From NCBI GenBank assembly GCA_021464415.1, contig JAKCWG010000446.1:36001-100000 (forward strand): a stretch of 64,000 bases of DNA, in the 5' to 3' direction. A model generated the notes under the pieces. That model was not told the origin of the DNA. It searched no databases and worked only from the letters and a program-made list of their open reading frames with translations. Both the position numbers and the translations under genes were made by a program. Positions 22,153-33,420 of the stretch are shown here, one piece after another. Each line of letters opens with the position of its first letter. Positions within the stretch are counted from its first letter, which is position 1. This stretch comes from Lonicera japonica (taxonomy: Eukaryota > Streptophyta > Magnoliopsida > Dipsacales > Caprifoliaceae).

Positions 22153-23400
22153 ATGCTAGGACAGTCTTTTTTACATTATATCCGAATTTTAATCTCCCAC
22201 TTTTTGACAAGTTCTTGGAAGAAGCTTTGCACATCCAAGTCCAAATTACAGGAGCAAAAATGGTTTAAGGAACGTCAGCTGCAACAATTCATCACCAAAT
22301 GGTTTATTGGCTCCAAAACCATTCATATGATCTAGCAATCCCAGGAAGTAGCACAGCTGATGCTTTGTTACTCAAGATTGACTCTAATGCCGCACCCACA
22401 GCTACCTACATCCCTAGTCAGCTTACCAGGGCGGAACTAATAAAGTTGTTACCAGAAAGTTGGGCAACGTCTTATGAGCAGTTCCACGAGCAAAGCAACC
22501 CAGAGTTAATTCAATCAAGTGAGCTGACTTACCTTTGAAGACCAAGAAAGCAAGTTGAGGTTAGATTCACCCGGACACAATTTCCCCACGAAACCCTTTT
22601 ACAACGGAACTCAACATGTTTGAGCCCCTTGTAAAGAAACCCGCAAATCCAATCTTGGAATCATGGCCAATGAAGATTCTATACTTTGGCCCAGACGAAA
22701 AACCAGTTTTCCAAGCCAAGGATGAAAAAGGCCACATTTGGTACGATGTGTACTATTATGAAGATTGTGAAAAACAGGCTTATGAAAATAGCCTTGATCC
22801 AAGTGAACTACGTACGCAGATACAGAAAGAAAAAGGCAGGGAAACCCTTGAACTCTCAAGAATCCTTGCAAGAAAGGTTTGAGGCAAATGATCCATCTGT
22901 TGGATTATTAGGAGAACCATCGGGAAAGTTTGACTATTACATCATCTATGGAGAAAAGCAATTACCTACTCCTTCTCTAGAAGAAGGCTCGTGCCAACCA
23001 CCTCCTCATAGTCCCCCACCTGAACCTCCCAAACCTCAAACACAGTCATCTCACCTAAATCCTAGAATCCCTCCGTATGTTAAGAAAGCACTACAAGCTC
23101 TTAACCTACCTGTCTGTCACCCTTGTGAACATCCCACAATGTTCCAATCATTCAAACCTCAACAACCAATTGATTGCTTCATGACTAATGAAGAAATCTA
23201 TTTTCCCCCAACAGAAGATTATGATGATATGACCAATTGGACTCGTCATTGCTGGAAAATTCCATGTCCCAATTCCGTTGATTCTCACAGTGAGCCCAAA
23301 AAAGCTATATCAGCAAAAGCTGCACTTAATTGGTAAGCAGATAATACTGTAGCACATAATGCAATTCTCACTCAGATAGCCAAATCCACACAAAGAATCG
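22153..23400 (+). pseudogene. Pararetrovirus-like N-terminal polyprotein fragment, inverted
   Basis: Plus-strand open stretches, in shifting frames, read as one decayed protein. 22153-22335 contains SWKKLCTSKSKLQEQKWF. 22299-22538 has a serine/threonine-rich part and LPESWATSYEQFHEQ. 22616-22882 has WPMKILYFGPDEKPVF and GHIWYDVYYYED. 22686-23336 has a proline-rich linker (about 22990-23070) and ends SAKAALNW before a TAA; the frame continues past that stop to about 23400. By position and composition I infer the region between movement protein and coat protein of the same virus, but no diagnostic motif was found. It runs opposite to the coat-protein-to-RT segment, so the viral sequence is rearranged. 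Frame changes and stops make it a pseudogene. Confidence 0.5.
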
Positions 23401-23404
23401 ATAG

Positions 23405-23745
23405 CACTTTCTGGTTGCTGTCCAGGTGGTGCTAAATGCATTTAGCACCTTCTGAACAATAACCAAAAGGTGCTAAATGCACAACTAGTTTAGCACCTTC
23501 TGAACAATAACCAAAATGTGTTAAATGCACAACCAGAAGGTGCTAAATGTATTTAGCATCACCCGGAGCACTTTCTGAACACCAACCAGAATGTGCTAAA
23601 TGTATTTAACACCTTCTGAGTACCAATCAGAAGGTTTAGCACCAATCTGTTTCAGCATGAATGTTGGTAAATGGTGCTAAATCTGTTTAGCACCAATTTA
23701 TTTCAACACACCAATGGTGCTAAATCAGTTTTAGCACTAATAAAA
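23405..23745. repeat. Inner right MULE arm: alternating gtgctaaa/tttagcac motifs
   Basis: About fifteen copies of gtgctaaat or its complement, spaced by caacc(a)gaa-type linkers, form nested small palindromes. The same motif set occurs in 2812-3050, 10905-11340 and 20145-20215. In MULEs such subterminal arrays are candidate transposase-binding sites. Confidence 0.75.
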
Positions 23746-23910
23746 AAAGAAAAAAAAATTGATGAGATCTTTATCTCGCACACCTCCAATCAAATCCAGA
23801 TCCTTGTCAAGATAAACATCTTCCTTAATCTTCTCAGTTCTCGAAACCTCCATGAACCCCTTCGATTCATCATCAATTGGCCACTCCAGCTCAAACTCCT
23901 TCAATTTCAT
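23737..23910 (-). pseudogene. Captured host-like first exon within the MULE
   Basis: An ATG at 23910 opens a 57-codon frame ending at TAG (23737). Its first 50 or so residues look protein-like and acidic (MKLKEFELEWPIDDESKGF, then KEDVYLDKDLDLIGGVRDKD). The frame then runs into A/T homopolymer and MULE arm sequence, which code for poly-F. The upstream bases (23911-24085) look like a plant 5'UTR. This is the signature of a gene fragment captured by a Pack-MULE: start codon and part of exon 1, fused to element sequence. I do not recognise the parent gene. Confidence 0.45.
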
Positions 23911-23938
23911 CTATGATCCGCCTTTTCTCCTTTTACCA

Positions 23939-24085
23939 CCAAATTTCGCACAAATTGCAGAGAGAAGAACTGGATCCAAGTAATCATCAAGCTAGCCTCA
24001 TGCTCATCACTTCTCTCTTCCTTTGAAATTTAATAGTATACACATCGAATTTAGCACAAATTGCAGAGAGAAGAACTGGATTCTG
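23939..24085. repeat. Short direct repeat in captured leader
   Basis: Two copies of about 33 bp (aaatttcgcacaaattgcag and its continuation agagaagaactggat) lie at about 23940-23973 and 24050-24083, one base of the core differing. They lie in the presumed 5'UTR of the captured exon. Confidence 0.6.
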
Positions 24086-24433
24086 TTAAAAATGGGGGTA
24101 TTACAAACTTTGGCACCCAAAGTAAATAAATGGGGGGCCAAGCTCCAAAAAAAAAACAGACAAACAAAAATGTTAACACTTGCGCATGTAGAGCATATGA
24201 AGGAGACAGTGGCATTTCAGAGAATAAGTCAAAAGCAAGTGGCATTTTCGTAGGAAACACGTCAACTTCCGCCTCCCCTTCCCCTCGGTCCCATCAAAGA
24301 AAAACTTCCCACATAATTTCAAATTCTCTCTCTCGTTGTGTCTCACATCAGAGATCTAGAGAGAGTAAGAGGAGAGAGAAACACTTTTACAGAGAAAAAA
24401 AGATCTAGATAGAGAAAGATAATTCAATAAACA

Positions 24434-24464
24434 AAGAAGAAGAAGAAGAAGAAGAAGAAGAAGA
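24434..24464. repeat. (GAA)n microsatellite
   Basis: About ten GAA triplets in the right part of the large MULE. They code for poly-serine on the minus strand by chance. Confidence 0.9.
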
Positions 24465-24747
24465 GATATTGTTGAAAGGTTCATTAGTAGCACCAACAAC
24501 ATACAATGCTTGGTTTATATATATGTAAGAGAGAGAGAGGGGTGAGGGAGAGGGAATTATATCAGGGTATTTTTGTCCATCAACATTTATCATTTTCCTT
24601 AAAATAAATTAATATTATGAAAAGCGTCCTTATTGTAAAACCAAATTATGAAATTAGTATTACTTCCCTTTATTAAATATGAGTCCGTCCTTAAAGTTAT
24701 AAAACATTATGGAACGAGGTCTTATAACCCATTATCTCTTTATGTAT

Positions 24748-27700
24748 TGTCTTTTATTATTATTACCTATAAATTTTATTATAAAAGGGAAGCAAAAAAA
24801 ATATTCAATGAGATAACCTCCATTTTTTTCTCATAAAAACATTTTAAATAGTTGTGATATGTCATGCACCTAGATGCTTATTATATCACAGATAATCGAT
24901 GCGATCCTCTTCACAGTAAAATATATGAAAATTTTGTATTTATATGCATTGGCTTCCTTTTATCAACTATAAATATTCTTATATTAATTAGGAGTTGAGC
25001 TATTTTGATTTGTCAAAATTCATACTTTTTTATATTCTTTTATTTCATTTATAAATTATAGTATCGAACAAGAAGTCATTTGATAATTAAGAATTTGGAG
25101 GATACTAAAACTTCTAATGACATACATGCCTTATTTTTCAAATAATGGAATTATTATTTTTTTTAAAAACAAATTCGTTGTATTGGTAAATCATTTATCA
25201 ATACAAACAAAACAGCCAAAAATAAATTTGGTAGACCAGAAGTCCAACAACCCTACAAGCCAAAACTCTAATATGTCACTAAAATTAATAGCAAAGTATA
25301 AACAGAAACATACACATCTGTCTTAAAATAGCTCCTAAAAACAATCCCTTTTAAAACAGCTCCTAAAAACAATCCCTTTTAAAATAACCCATCAAACATC
25401 TCAAAAATATAAAATAACGTTTGAGGTATTGAAATATATGAGTTGAAGTAATGGAATGATTAGGCTGGTTTAGTTGTGTAAATTATCTTATTTATAATTG
25501 TTTTGTTGTAAATTAACAAATTATAAATTATTTCATTTTAACAAAAAAATTGTAATGTAATTTTTTCTGCATAAACTTATATGATAGTTATAAGTTATGT
25601 AATTTCAACTATATATCTACGTTTTCTCATTTAATGTATTAGGTATTAATTTAATTTTATGACTTCATATATTTATTCATTTTTGCAACTAAATGCTTTA
25701 ATTAAATAATTTACGAATTAAATAATTTTAAATATTTAATTCATAAATCAGAGGGCAACCAAACGAACTTGTTGATATTGAAATAGATCTAATACATAAT
25801 ATTGGGCTTTATTATAGATGAGTTATTTTATTTTTATTTTTTATACAAATAAATTAACCATTGAAGTATAAACAAAGTAGAGTGTTATGTTTTTAACATC
25901 GTTTAAAGTAGTAGTTGATATTCAAATAGATGTAATAAACAAGGTTGGCTCATAGAATGATTAGATTGATTATATTTTTAAAAGTGTTTAAAGTAGTTGT
26001 TGGGTATATAAATAGTAATATTTAATTAGCTTACTATTTATTTCGTTAACAGTTGTATAAATTACTTTATTTTGTGTTTGCAGAAAATTGAACTCCGAAT
26101 TCCAATTTTGTTCAACTTTTTAAAATATTTCAAAAATTGAATTACATGATAATTAGAAATATTTATTAAAATTAAATGAATACATAAATTACACACACAA
26201 AAAGTTGTCTCTCGTAGATGTTGTGAGTGTAATTATACTCGTACACTTAAAATTATTGTTATTAGTAGTTGACAAGTTGTTTATGGCCATCTAGAAAGGG
26301 AGAAGAGCCGGTACGGCGATCAAGTGTTCAAATTTTACTATTGCGACTCAAAAATAACGTACCTAATATATCTGGTAGCATTCAAATTGTTTTCTTATGC
26401 GGATTAGGCCTATCAATAAATTAAATTTGTACCCAAATTTAATTAGAATCTGATTTGACTAGCCGGATAGGTAAGTATCGATAAGTATCGATATATAATC
26501 CATGAAGTCAATTTGAATTTGTTAAGTTTTAATTGACAAATTGGATATCATTATGTTATCATTTCTAATCGGACGATCAATTAATCCAATTAGTGGAGGA
26601 CAATTGAAACGGTAATACATGTGTGATCGCATTTGAGAGATATATACATTATTACAATTATATAAGTGCGTGTGTATATATATATGTTATTACATATTTA
26701 TAAATGTAATAAAATAAAATAAAAGGGGGCAAATCATTTGGTTCATAAATAAATTTTGATCAAAATCATGTTATGGATCGATACTAACTCTTCAATTTCG
26801 ATCCGATTAAAAAATATGGTATAAATTCGAAAAGGGACTAATATTTTATATATCAATAAATTCATGAATTGAATTGAATTAAATATATCTTCCATTATAT
26901 TGAATTTGAATATAACATGAACCAATCTATATACGTACGATTGCTAAAGGCTCGGTGAAGGATTATCTTTTCAATTCTTATACAGAGATAAATTTGTCCT
27001 TTCACACACTAAAATAAGTTGGCACATGATTACTCCCTCAATTCTTTGATTAAGAGAATACTCCCTCAATTCTTTGATTAAGAGAATCTTCTTCTTCTTT
27101 CTTTTAGTACGTTCAAATTAAGAGTTATATAGCACACTACAAAATATTATACATGTATTTTTATTTTTATTTTTACTTTGTTGCCTTTTATGTATGTTTG
27201 ATTCCATACTGCACTAGATTAGGTATCACTTCTAGGAAGGGAAAAGATGTAATGCATGGTTCTTTTATGATGGTAGTTAATATTTTTGGTTAGGCCAAAC
27301 ATTAATGTAGCATGTTAAAAAATACTTGTGATAAATCATGCCACTTAGATGCTTACTATGTCATGGTTGATGGATGTGATCTTATTCACAGTAAAATTTA
27401 TATGAAAAATTGTATTTTGTATGCGTTGGCTTTATTTAATCAATTACAATACGACTGTAATGGGAGTTTATCTCATTTTGATATATAAAAAATTATATTT
27501 TATATCCATACATTTACTTTATTTATGATAAGGCCATTTGACAATTAAGATTTTGGAGAAAATTAAAACTTTTAATTATATTATCATGGTTAATGTTTTA
27601 AATAATTACTAACCCTAACCTCTGCTACATCTTATATGGAGATTGATCACATAATTGTTTATTTTGATAAAATGGTATACTTTAGAATTCTTAAAATTAG

Positions 27701-29490
27701 GGTCAAATATTGAAGGAGGAATACCAGATAATGGCTTCGCAATAATGAACGAACAAAAAATTTAGAATCCGGGTGGTGGTTGTGATAATATCACGGTTTC
27801 ATTGACAGCATTATAATGTTGTTAACAATTTGATATTTTGGATAAATTTATGACAAAATTTTCATAGAATCGCCATAATGTTGTTGTATTTATATTACAA
27901 GGAAAAGAAATATCACATCATTAATTTATTAAATCAATGCGTCACATTTTAGTTACAATAAACAAGATAATTTTTTGGCCATTAGATGTATTTTCAAAAT
28001 ATCAAATCAAATAAGTCAATAATTTTTCTCTATTTCATTCCACCAAATCAAATAAGTAAAAAATTTAAAAATATGTAATGTTATTATATGGTGAATGATT
28101 AGGGATGGCAAATGGCACAACCCTTTATTTAGTATTAAAAAAATATATATTTAATCTTTTACAAATTTAAATAGTATTATTTTTTTAAAAAAGAAAGCAC
28201 ATTACTTTTGTAAACCAATGTTGCTACCAATGCCACCATCTGTTTGTAAATAGTATTTTTTTAAAAAGAAGTTTAAATAGTATTTAGCTTAATCTTTTAC
28301 AAATTTAAATAGTATTTTTTTTAAAGAAAACACATTACTTTTGTAAACCATTGTTACTACCAATGCTACCATGTGTTTGTAATTAAAATTTTAGAAATAT
28401 ATAATGTCATTGTAATAATAATTCGATGCATTAATTTTTTAAAATATTTATATTGGTGAATGATTAGGGATGACCAATTGATCCAATCCAACCTTAATAA
28501 GGTGGCGAAATGGGTTTGAATTTAAGCATATCATAAACAAGTAAAAATTTGAGTTTTTCAATTCAAAACTACCTCAATTTGGTCGGGTTGAATCTATATT
28601 TTGGCATATTGAGTTTAGCTTTAACGACCTCCACCACTACTTGACTGTTAGATCAATTACTATCTCTATTTATGATAGCACATTTATGTTGGTTTAGAAA
28701 ATGCCGGACTTATTATAATGTGATTTGTTGTATATGTTATGGGTTGCACGTTGTTTAAATATTACGTATTTTTGTTCAATCTCTTTATTTTCTAATTGTT
28801 ATTTTTTAATGTCACCATGCCATTCGGCATGGACAATACCTAATTCATAATAAATTATAAGGATGGTTGTTATTTTGGTGAAGAAGAGATGATTCTGTCA
28901 ACGTCTAAGGATTTTTAACTATCGCGTGGAGAAGGGGCTGAGTGAAGCAAGGTGGTGGAGTGGAAGTAAGGGGTGACTTGCCACTAGGATGTGAATGTAA
29001 TTAAATGTTATCTTTTTTTACTTAAAAAAATAAAAATAAATTCGCTTAAAGAACTATACATGGCTTTATAACTATTAAAATAATTTATGGTTTTATGTAA
29101 TAGTAAGTTAAATAAAAAAACGTTTGAATGATATTCTTGTATATACAAATATAAAATTGTTCAAACAACTTTTTTTTGCCATACTTGTATACTACATATA
29201 TGCAAAATTAAAGTTTAATAAATATTATAAGAGTCATAATAGTAATTTCGTTCGGGACCTAACTTCACATGGGCCACCTCTGCTAATGATCCATTCTCCT
29301 CTAATTGTTATTATGTCTAATTCAATTGGTGTTTAGCAATCTTTTATAGACTCACTGAGAGATACAAGTATCTTCTTTGATCTGATGATTAGTTTTATCA
29401 AAATTTGATTACTAGTAAGAAAAATTTATCTTATCATTTTGAAATTATGAAATTGATTTGGTATTGTTTTCCTCGTAAAAATAAGAACAT
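24748..29490. repeat. Complex repeat unit, near-complete copy (copy D)
   Basis: It starts just right of the large MULE with gaagcaaaaaaaatattcaa-type text and is collinear with 5822-8700 and 40930-44729 through to the ttggtattgttttcctc end (29458-29474). It lacks the 8851-9475 insertion and the 10185-11482 MULE, so it preserves empty sites for both. It has small private deletions (for instance near 26615) and one insertion of about 0.9 kb (about 27905-28850). Non-coding. Confidence 0.72.
27905..28850. mobile_element. Insertion in copy D with internal tandem duplication
   Basis: Other copies run from cataatattgttttacttat directly into aaaatatagggatggttg; here about 0.9 kb intervenes. It contains two diverged copies of about 150 bp (each with acacattacttttgtaaacca, about 28199-28220 and 28328-28350). 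It also holds two tgattagggatg starts (28107 and 28461), resembling hAT termini (TAGGGATGGCAA). TSD and exact ends could not be fixed. Confidence 0.4.
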
Positions 29491-29645
29491 TTTCTTTAAA
29501 GCACGACTCCTATAAATAAATAAATCCACATGGGGCGTTTAGCTTATTAGTAGACACAATTTGACTACCCATGCGGAGGCAGCCCAAGGCGACTTCAGGC
29601 CCTAGGCGGAAAAAATTCAAATAGGCCTTTTATATTTTTTTAAAT

Positions 29646-29811
29646 GGGTAGTGATAACATGTACCCTTAGGGCACATGTTAAAGACCTAAATATGAAAAT
29701 AAATTAAGCCCAAAATGCATTTAATGCTACACTGATTATTATGCAAGTTTTAATTTTTTTCCATTTTTAGGTCTTTAACATGTGCCCTAAGGGCACATGT
29801 TATCACTACCC
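29646..29811. mobile_element. 166-bp MULE-type MITE with perfect 9-bp TSD
   Basis: Terminal inverted repeats of more than 50 bp begin GGGTAGTGATAACATGT at both ends. Perfect TSDs TTTTTAAAT lie at 29637-29645 and 29812-29820. Within each arm a second palindrome (acatgtgcccttagggcaca type) is nested. The arms differ at only a few positions, so the element is young or still moving. It has no coding capacity. Confidence 0.92.
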
Positions 29812-29893
29812 TTTTTAAATATACTAATATAATATTAAAATATTCATTTAATTAAATTTCTAGTAAAATGAGTTTGTATAAAATATACCATTA

Positions 29894-30178
29894 GACTCCG
29901 TTTGATTGCAAAGATGGAAAAGGAAAATAAATTTAGTTAGTTTGTATGAAAAGATAGAAAATAAGGTGAGAGATGTTAATCATCTTATGAGTATATATCA
30001 TCCATCCTTCAATATTTTTGGTGAAAAATTTTTACTCATCACTAAGTAAAGAAAATTTCTTCATGGAAAAACTTGAAAATCAAGAGAATATTACTTTCAT
30101 CACTCAACTTATTTTTCATCTTTTCATCAAAACTAACACAATTTATTTTCTTTTTCCACTTTGCAATCAAACGGAGCC
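29894..30178. mobile_element. 285-bp Tourist-like (PIF/Harbinger) MITE
   Basis: Inverted termini GACTCCGTTTGATTGCAAAG / GGCTCCGTTTGATTGCAAAG continue for more than 40 bp with few mismatches. The element is flanked by TTA (29891-29893 and 30179-30181), the 3-bp target of PIF/Harbinger elements. It is non-coding. The decayed PIF/Harbinger element at 34827 has a different terminal sequence (GGGTGCGTTTGTTGC), so it is not an obvious parent. Confidence 0.9.
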
Positions 30179-30181
30179 TTA

Positions 30182-30475
30182 ATTTACAATGTCACGTCAG
30201 CTTTATCACTCCTCAATTTTTTTATAAATCTTTAAAATGTAATAACTTTTAATACAAAATAAGAATTTTAATAAAAATCATATATTTGAAATCTACTCAT
30301 CAAGACCTATAAATCAAGATCCATTGTGGTTATACTATTATGTATATATAATTTCAAGAAAAAATAATAAAAAGTTGTATAAAATAGCATCTAACATTTG
30401 TTTGTATCTTATTGACTCTTTTCAATTTTATGTAAAAGTTTACAAAAGTTGGTAAAGTTTACAATTTACGAACTA
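30182..30475. repeat. MITE-like repeat related to 39235-39490
   Basis: It shares ordered text with 39200-39490 (ttttaataaaaatcatatat, tttgaaatctactcatcaa, cttttcaattttatgtaaaa types). No clear ends are seen here; at the other copy a GAGCATCCAGTAG start hints at a hAT-type MITE. Confidence 0.5.
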
Positions 30476-30481
30476 TATTGA

Positions 30482-30889
30482 TTAGCTACCACTACTTGTG
30501 TTAAGTCATGCTACCTAAATGCTTATTTTATCATTCATAATAGATGCAATCCTCTTCAAAAATATATGAAAATTTTTATTTTACATCCATTGACTTCACT
30601 TTATAAATTTAAGTATCTGTTATAAGGTTTAAACTTATTTCAGTTTAAGAGAAAAATTATAGTTCTATATATATTTACTTTTTTTATTAGCTACCACTAC
30701 TTGTGTTAAGTCATGCTACCTAAATGCTTATTTTATCATTCATAATAGATGCAATCCTCTTCAAAAATATATGAAAATTTTTATTTTACATCCATTGACT
30801 TCACTTTATAAATTTAAGTATCTGTTATAAGGTTTAAACTTATTTCAGTTTAAGAGAAAAATTATAGTTCTATATATATTTACTTTATT
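30482..30889. repeat. 204-bp tandem duplication, essentially identical copies
   Basis: Copies at 30482-30685 and 30686-30889 both begin attagctaccactacttgtg and are identical as far as I can read. The unit contains a diverged version of the repeat-unit block with gtcatgctacctaaatgctt. Such identity implies a recent duplication or an assembly artefact. Confidence 0.85.
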
Positions 30890-30937
30890 TATCAATTCTA
30901 GTATCTAAGATTATAATCAAGTTTAATAATTAAGATT

Positions 30938-31180
30938 TTGGAGAAAACTAAAAAATTTAGTGATAGTGTAGATTCTCTAACCAAGACAAAGGAGAAAACT
31001 CCAAAATTTAGTGATAGTGTAGAATCTCTGCTTCATATTTCAATACACATGTATACAAACACAGTAAAATTGAGAAGATGTTTTGAGAGAGATTATGTGG
31101 ATGTATATTTAGATGTATGGGCCTCTAAAAAGTTGTTAAAGGCAGAATCAAAGATCAACGTGGATGATTGTAAACTCTAA
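30938..31180 (+). CDS. Unrecognised 80-residue open frame with internal repeat
   Basis: The frame contains a duplicated segment (KKFSDSVDSLTKTKEK / PKFSDSVESL), produced by a 54-bp imperfect DNA duplication around tttagtgatagtgtagattc (30957 and 31008). The C-terminal half (RRCFERDYVDVYLDVWASKK) is not recognised. It starts within degraded repeat-unit text (gataattaagattttggaga), and no promoter or homologue is evident. A fragment of an old gene or a chance frame are both possible. Confidence 0.15.
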   Translation: MEKTKKFSDSVDSLTKTKEKTPKFSDSVESLLHISIHMYTNTVKLRRCFERDYVDVYLDVWASKKLLKAESKINVDDCKL

Positions 31181-31189
31181 AATACACCT

Positions 31190-33420
31190 TACCCACTTCA
31201 ATCAACTGTAACTATTCAACCAAGTAAAAGAAACAATATACTTGGATCCGTTCGCTAAATTTATAAAATAATATTTTTTTTTTGTAAAGTTTCTTTGACA
31301 ATCGGTTACATAAATTAATAATTCAAATTTTCAAAACTACTTTCGTGTCTTATTAAAATATTTGGTTGCTTTAGAAGCCATTAGAATAAAATTAATTATT
31401 TATCAAAGGATAATATAATTTACTTAATTAAGTTTATAAGAACTAAAATCTAAGAAAGATCAAGACAACAATATTGGAAACACAAATATTTTGGTAAATT
31501 AATAAGTTATTATCTTATTGATAAATTTATAAATTATTAATTTAGCAATAAATAAAAACTTCATTTAATTAATAAAATTGGTTGGTCCCTATATTATTAA
31601 TTTATAGAGTTTTTATTGTAGGTAGTGTACATAGGTTGGAAAATACCCTAGAGTGGGTTGAATAGAGTTTTTGAAACTTAATGGAATTTTAAAATAAGTG
31701 ACGCCGATGGAATAGTGCGTTGTGTTAGCCCAAGTGCAGGAACGTCATGTTGTAGTATAGTCTTGGATGTACAAGTGTCAATTCACAGGGATAGTTGAAA
31801 AGGAATTATATGGATTACAGATTTTGCGGGTTTTTGGTTTTATAAAAGATTGGTTATCAAACAACGTTAACTTAAATTGCTTGTGAAAAGTGTTAAGAAA
31901 GAACTAAGGTAAGTGGAAGTTGCTCGCAATATAACAAATGGCAATTGCAATCTCAAATAAAGATTTCAATACAATATTCTCGAGAATGGGGAATGTTGTC
32001 ATATCTCTCAATAGGAAAGGGTGCAAAACTAGTCAACTCATTCCCCGGTCAAAGCTATATCAAGAGAGAATACAACAAAATTCTACCATGAATGAAGCTA
32101 TCATCTCTATCTCTTAGCTTCGGGTGTGAAGCAAAGCAACCCATTCCCGATAAAGCTAATTTAAGGTAGATATGATAAATTCATCGTAAAAAGGTTTTAT
32201 ATAAAGCATGTATGTGAAATCTCATGGTTTAAAAGAATGAAAATTAAATGGTAAATCATTACAATGAAACGAAATGAAGTTTGTGGGATAAATTCATTAA
32301 CTAATCGATCATCATTTAAGAAAGACAATAAAGAGTCTAAATATCGTGTAAAGTGTATAAAGAACTCAAAATATCATTAAGCTAGGAAATCAAAGATTAT
32401 ATTGATAAATTTATAAATCATCTATGGAGTTTTAAGAACTCTTCATAACCTCTACAAAGAGGAAAAAGTTCTATATATGGGTAAAAAATACTACAAGCTT
32501 TTTAGAGCCATACAAGTATGTTGTACTCTCATTCAAACACAAGAACTAACCATACAAGGCTTGTAAAGTCTAACCTTTAAATGAAAATACCTAGAAAGCT
32601 TGAAGAATTTGAAAAGGAAAATGATTCACAATTATTTAACAAACTTTAAACATTTATTGAAAAATTAATCACCGAAAATCATATCGCAAGTCACCTCCGT
32701 AACCTTAGTAAAAGACTACTCCATAATAAATGCAAGCACAAATATTATGGAAGAAGAAATCATTCTTACAAGATCAAGAACTTACAAGAGAAAATAAGAA
32801 AATGTTACAACTTGAACTTTCCTTTCCCTCTAAAACTTGTGCGTAAAAACTAAGATAAAAACCATCTAGCTCCTTTGCCTTACCTAAAGCTAGCCAAACA
32901 TATCTAATAAATTAATAAAATATACAAGGGAAAATATTTAGGAACATTAATTCCCAAAATAAGGCAAAAGGGAGCAGGTAGTTGGTGTCTTCGCCAGGCC
33001 ATGATCGATCATGGTGTGCACTGCTTGTTGATCTTTGGAACATGATCGATCACGGGTCTGGGAGAAAAAATCACGTCATGCATTTTCTAAGCTTTCAACT
33101 TGCTTTCGATTAATCTTTGAAGGGCCATTGCATTTCATGTTGATAAACACATAGAAACGCAACAAAAGCACACCTACTAGGGCAATATTAGATACAAAAC
33201 TTGCTTAGGCACTAATCTTGATAAGCAGATAATTTGGCAAAGTTAGAACAATAAACGCGTCAAGCGGCTCCGGGAAAGAGTTTATGCATGACAATATTAA
33301 TTATGCGTTTATCAATAAGTTTCAAATAAAGTTTAAATAATAAAACTTTAATACAATATATAATAAGGAAGTAAGTATATTAAACAATCACACAAGTAAT
33401 TAAAAAGTATAAATATGAAA
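31190..33420. other. Non-coding block including an unassigned dispersed repeat
   Basis: No coding frame of note is present. From about 31690 to 33270 the text (gttgtagtatagtcttggat, attcacagggatagttg, later catgatcgatcatgg / catgatcgatcacgg at 33000-33055) resembles a common class of non-coding plant repeats, but I see no LTR, TIR or poly(A) end and cannot name it. The left 500 bp are plain AT-rich sequence. Confidence 0.35.

Larger units (their letters stand above)
20001..24738. mobile_element. Large MULE carrying pararetrovirus sequence, perfect 9-bp TSD
   Basis: Perfect direct repeats TTTATGTAT flank the element (19992-20000 and 24739-24747). The left end (GAGGCAATTAGGCATGATGG...) matches, in reverse complement, the right end of the MULE at 10185-11482 for about 170 bp. 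The right end (...TTATAACCCATTATCTC) matches that MULE's left end for about 180 bp. The inner arms (20145-20215 and 23412-23530) are mutually inverted and built from gtgctaaatgcatttagcac motifs. Between the arms lie decayed pararetrovirus segments (20222 to about 23400) and, further right, a short host-like open exon (23737-23910). No MURA transposase is present. This is either a Pack-MULE that captured viral DNA or a MULE into which viral DNA integrated. Confidence 0.85.

Noticed and set aside
22611..22871. 86-codon minus-strand frame
   Set aside because: It is antisense to the plus-strand viral-like frames 22616-23336 and shows no motif.
24405..24593. Poly-serine frame on the minus strand
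   Set aside because: It is produced by the (GAA)n microsatellite.
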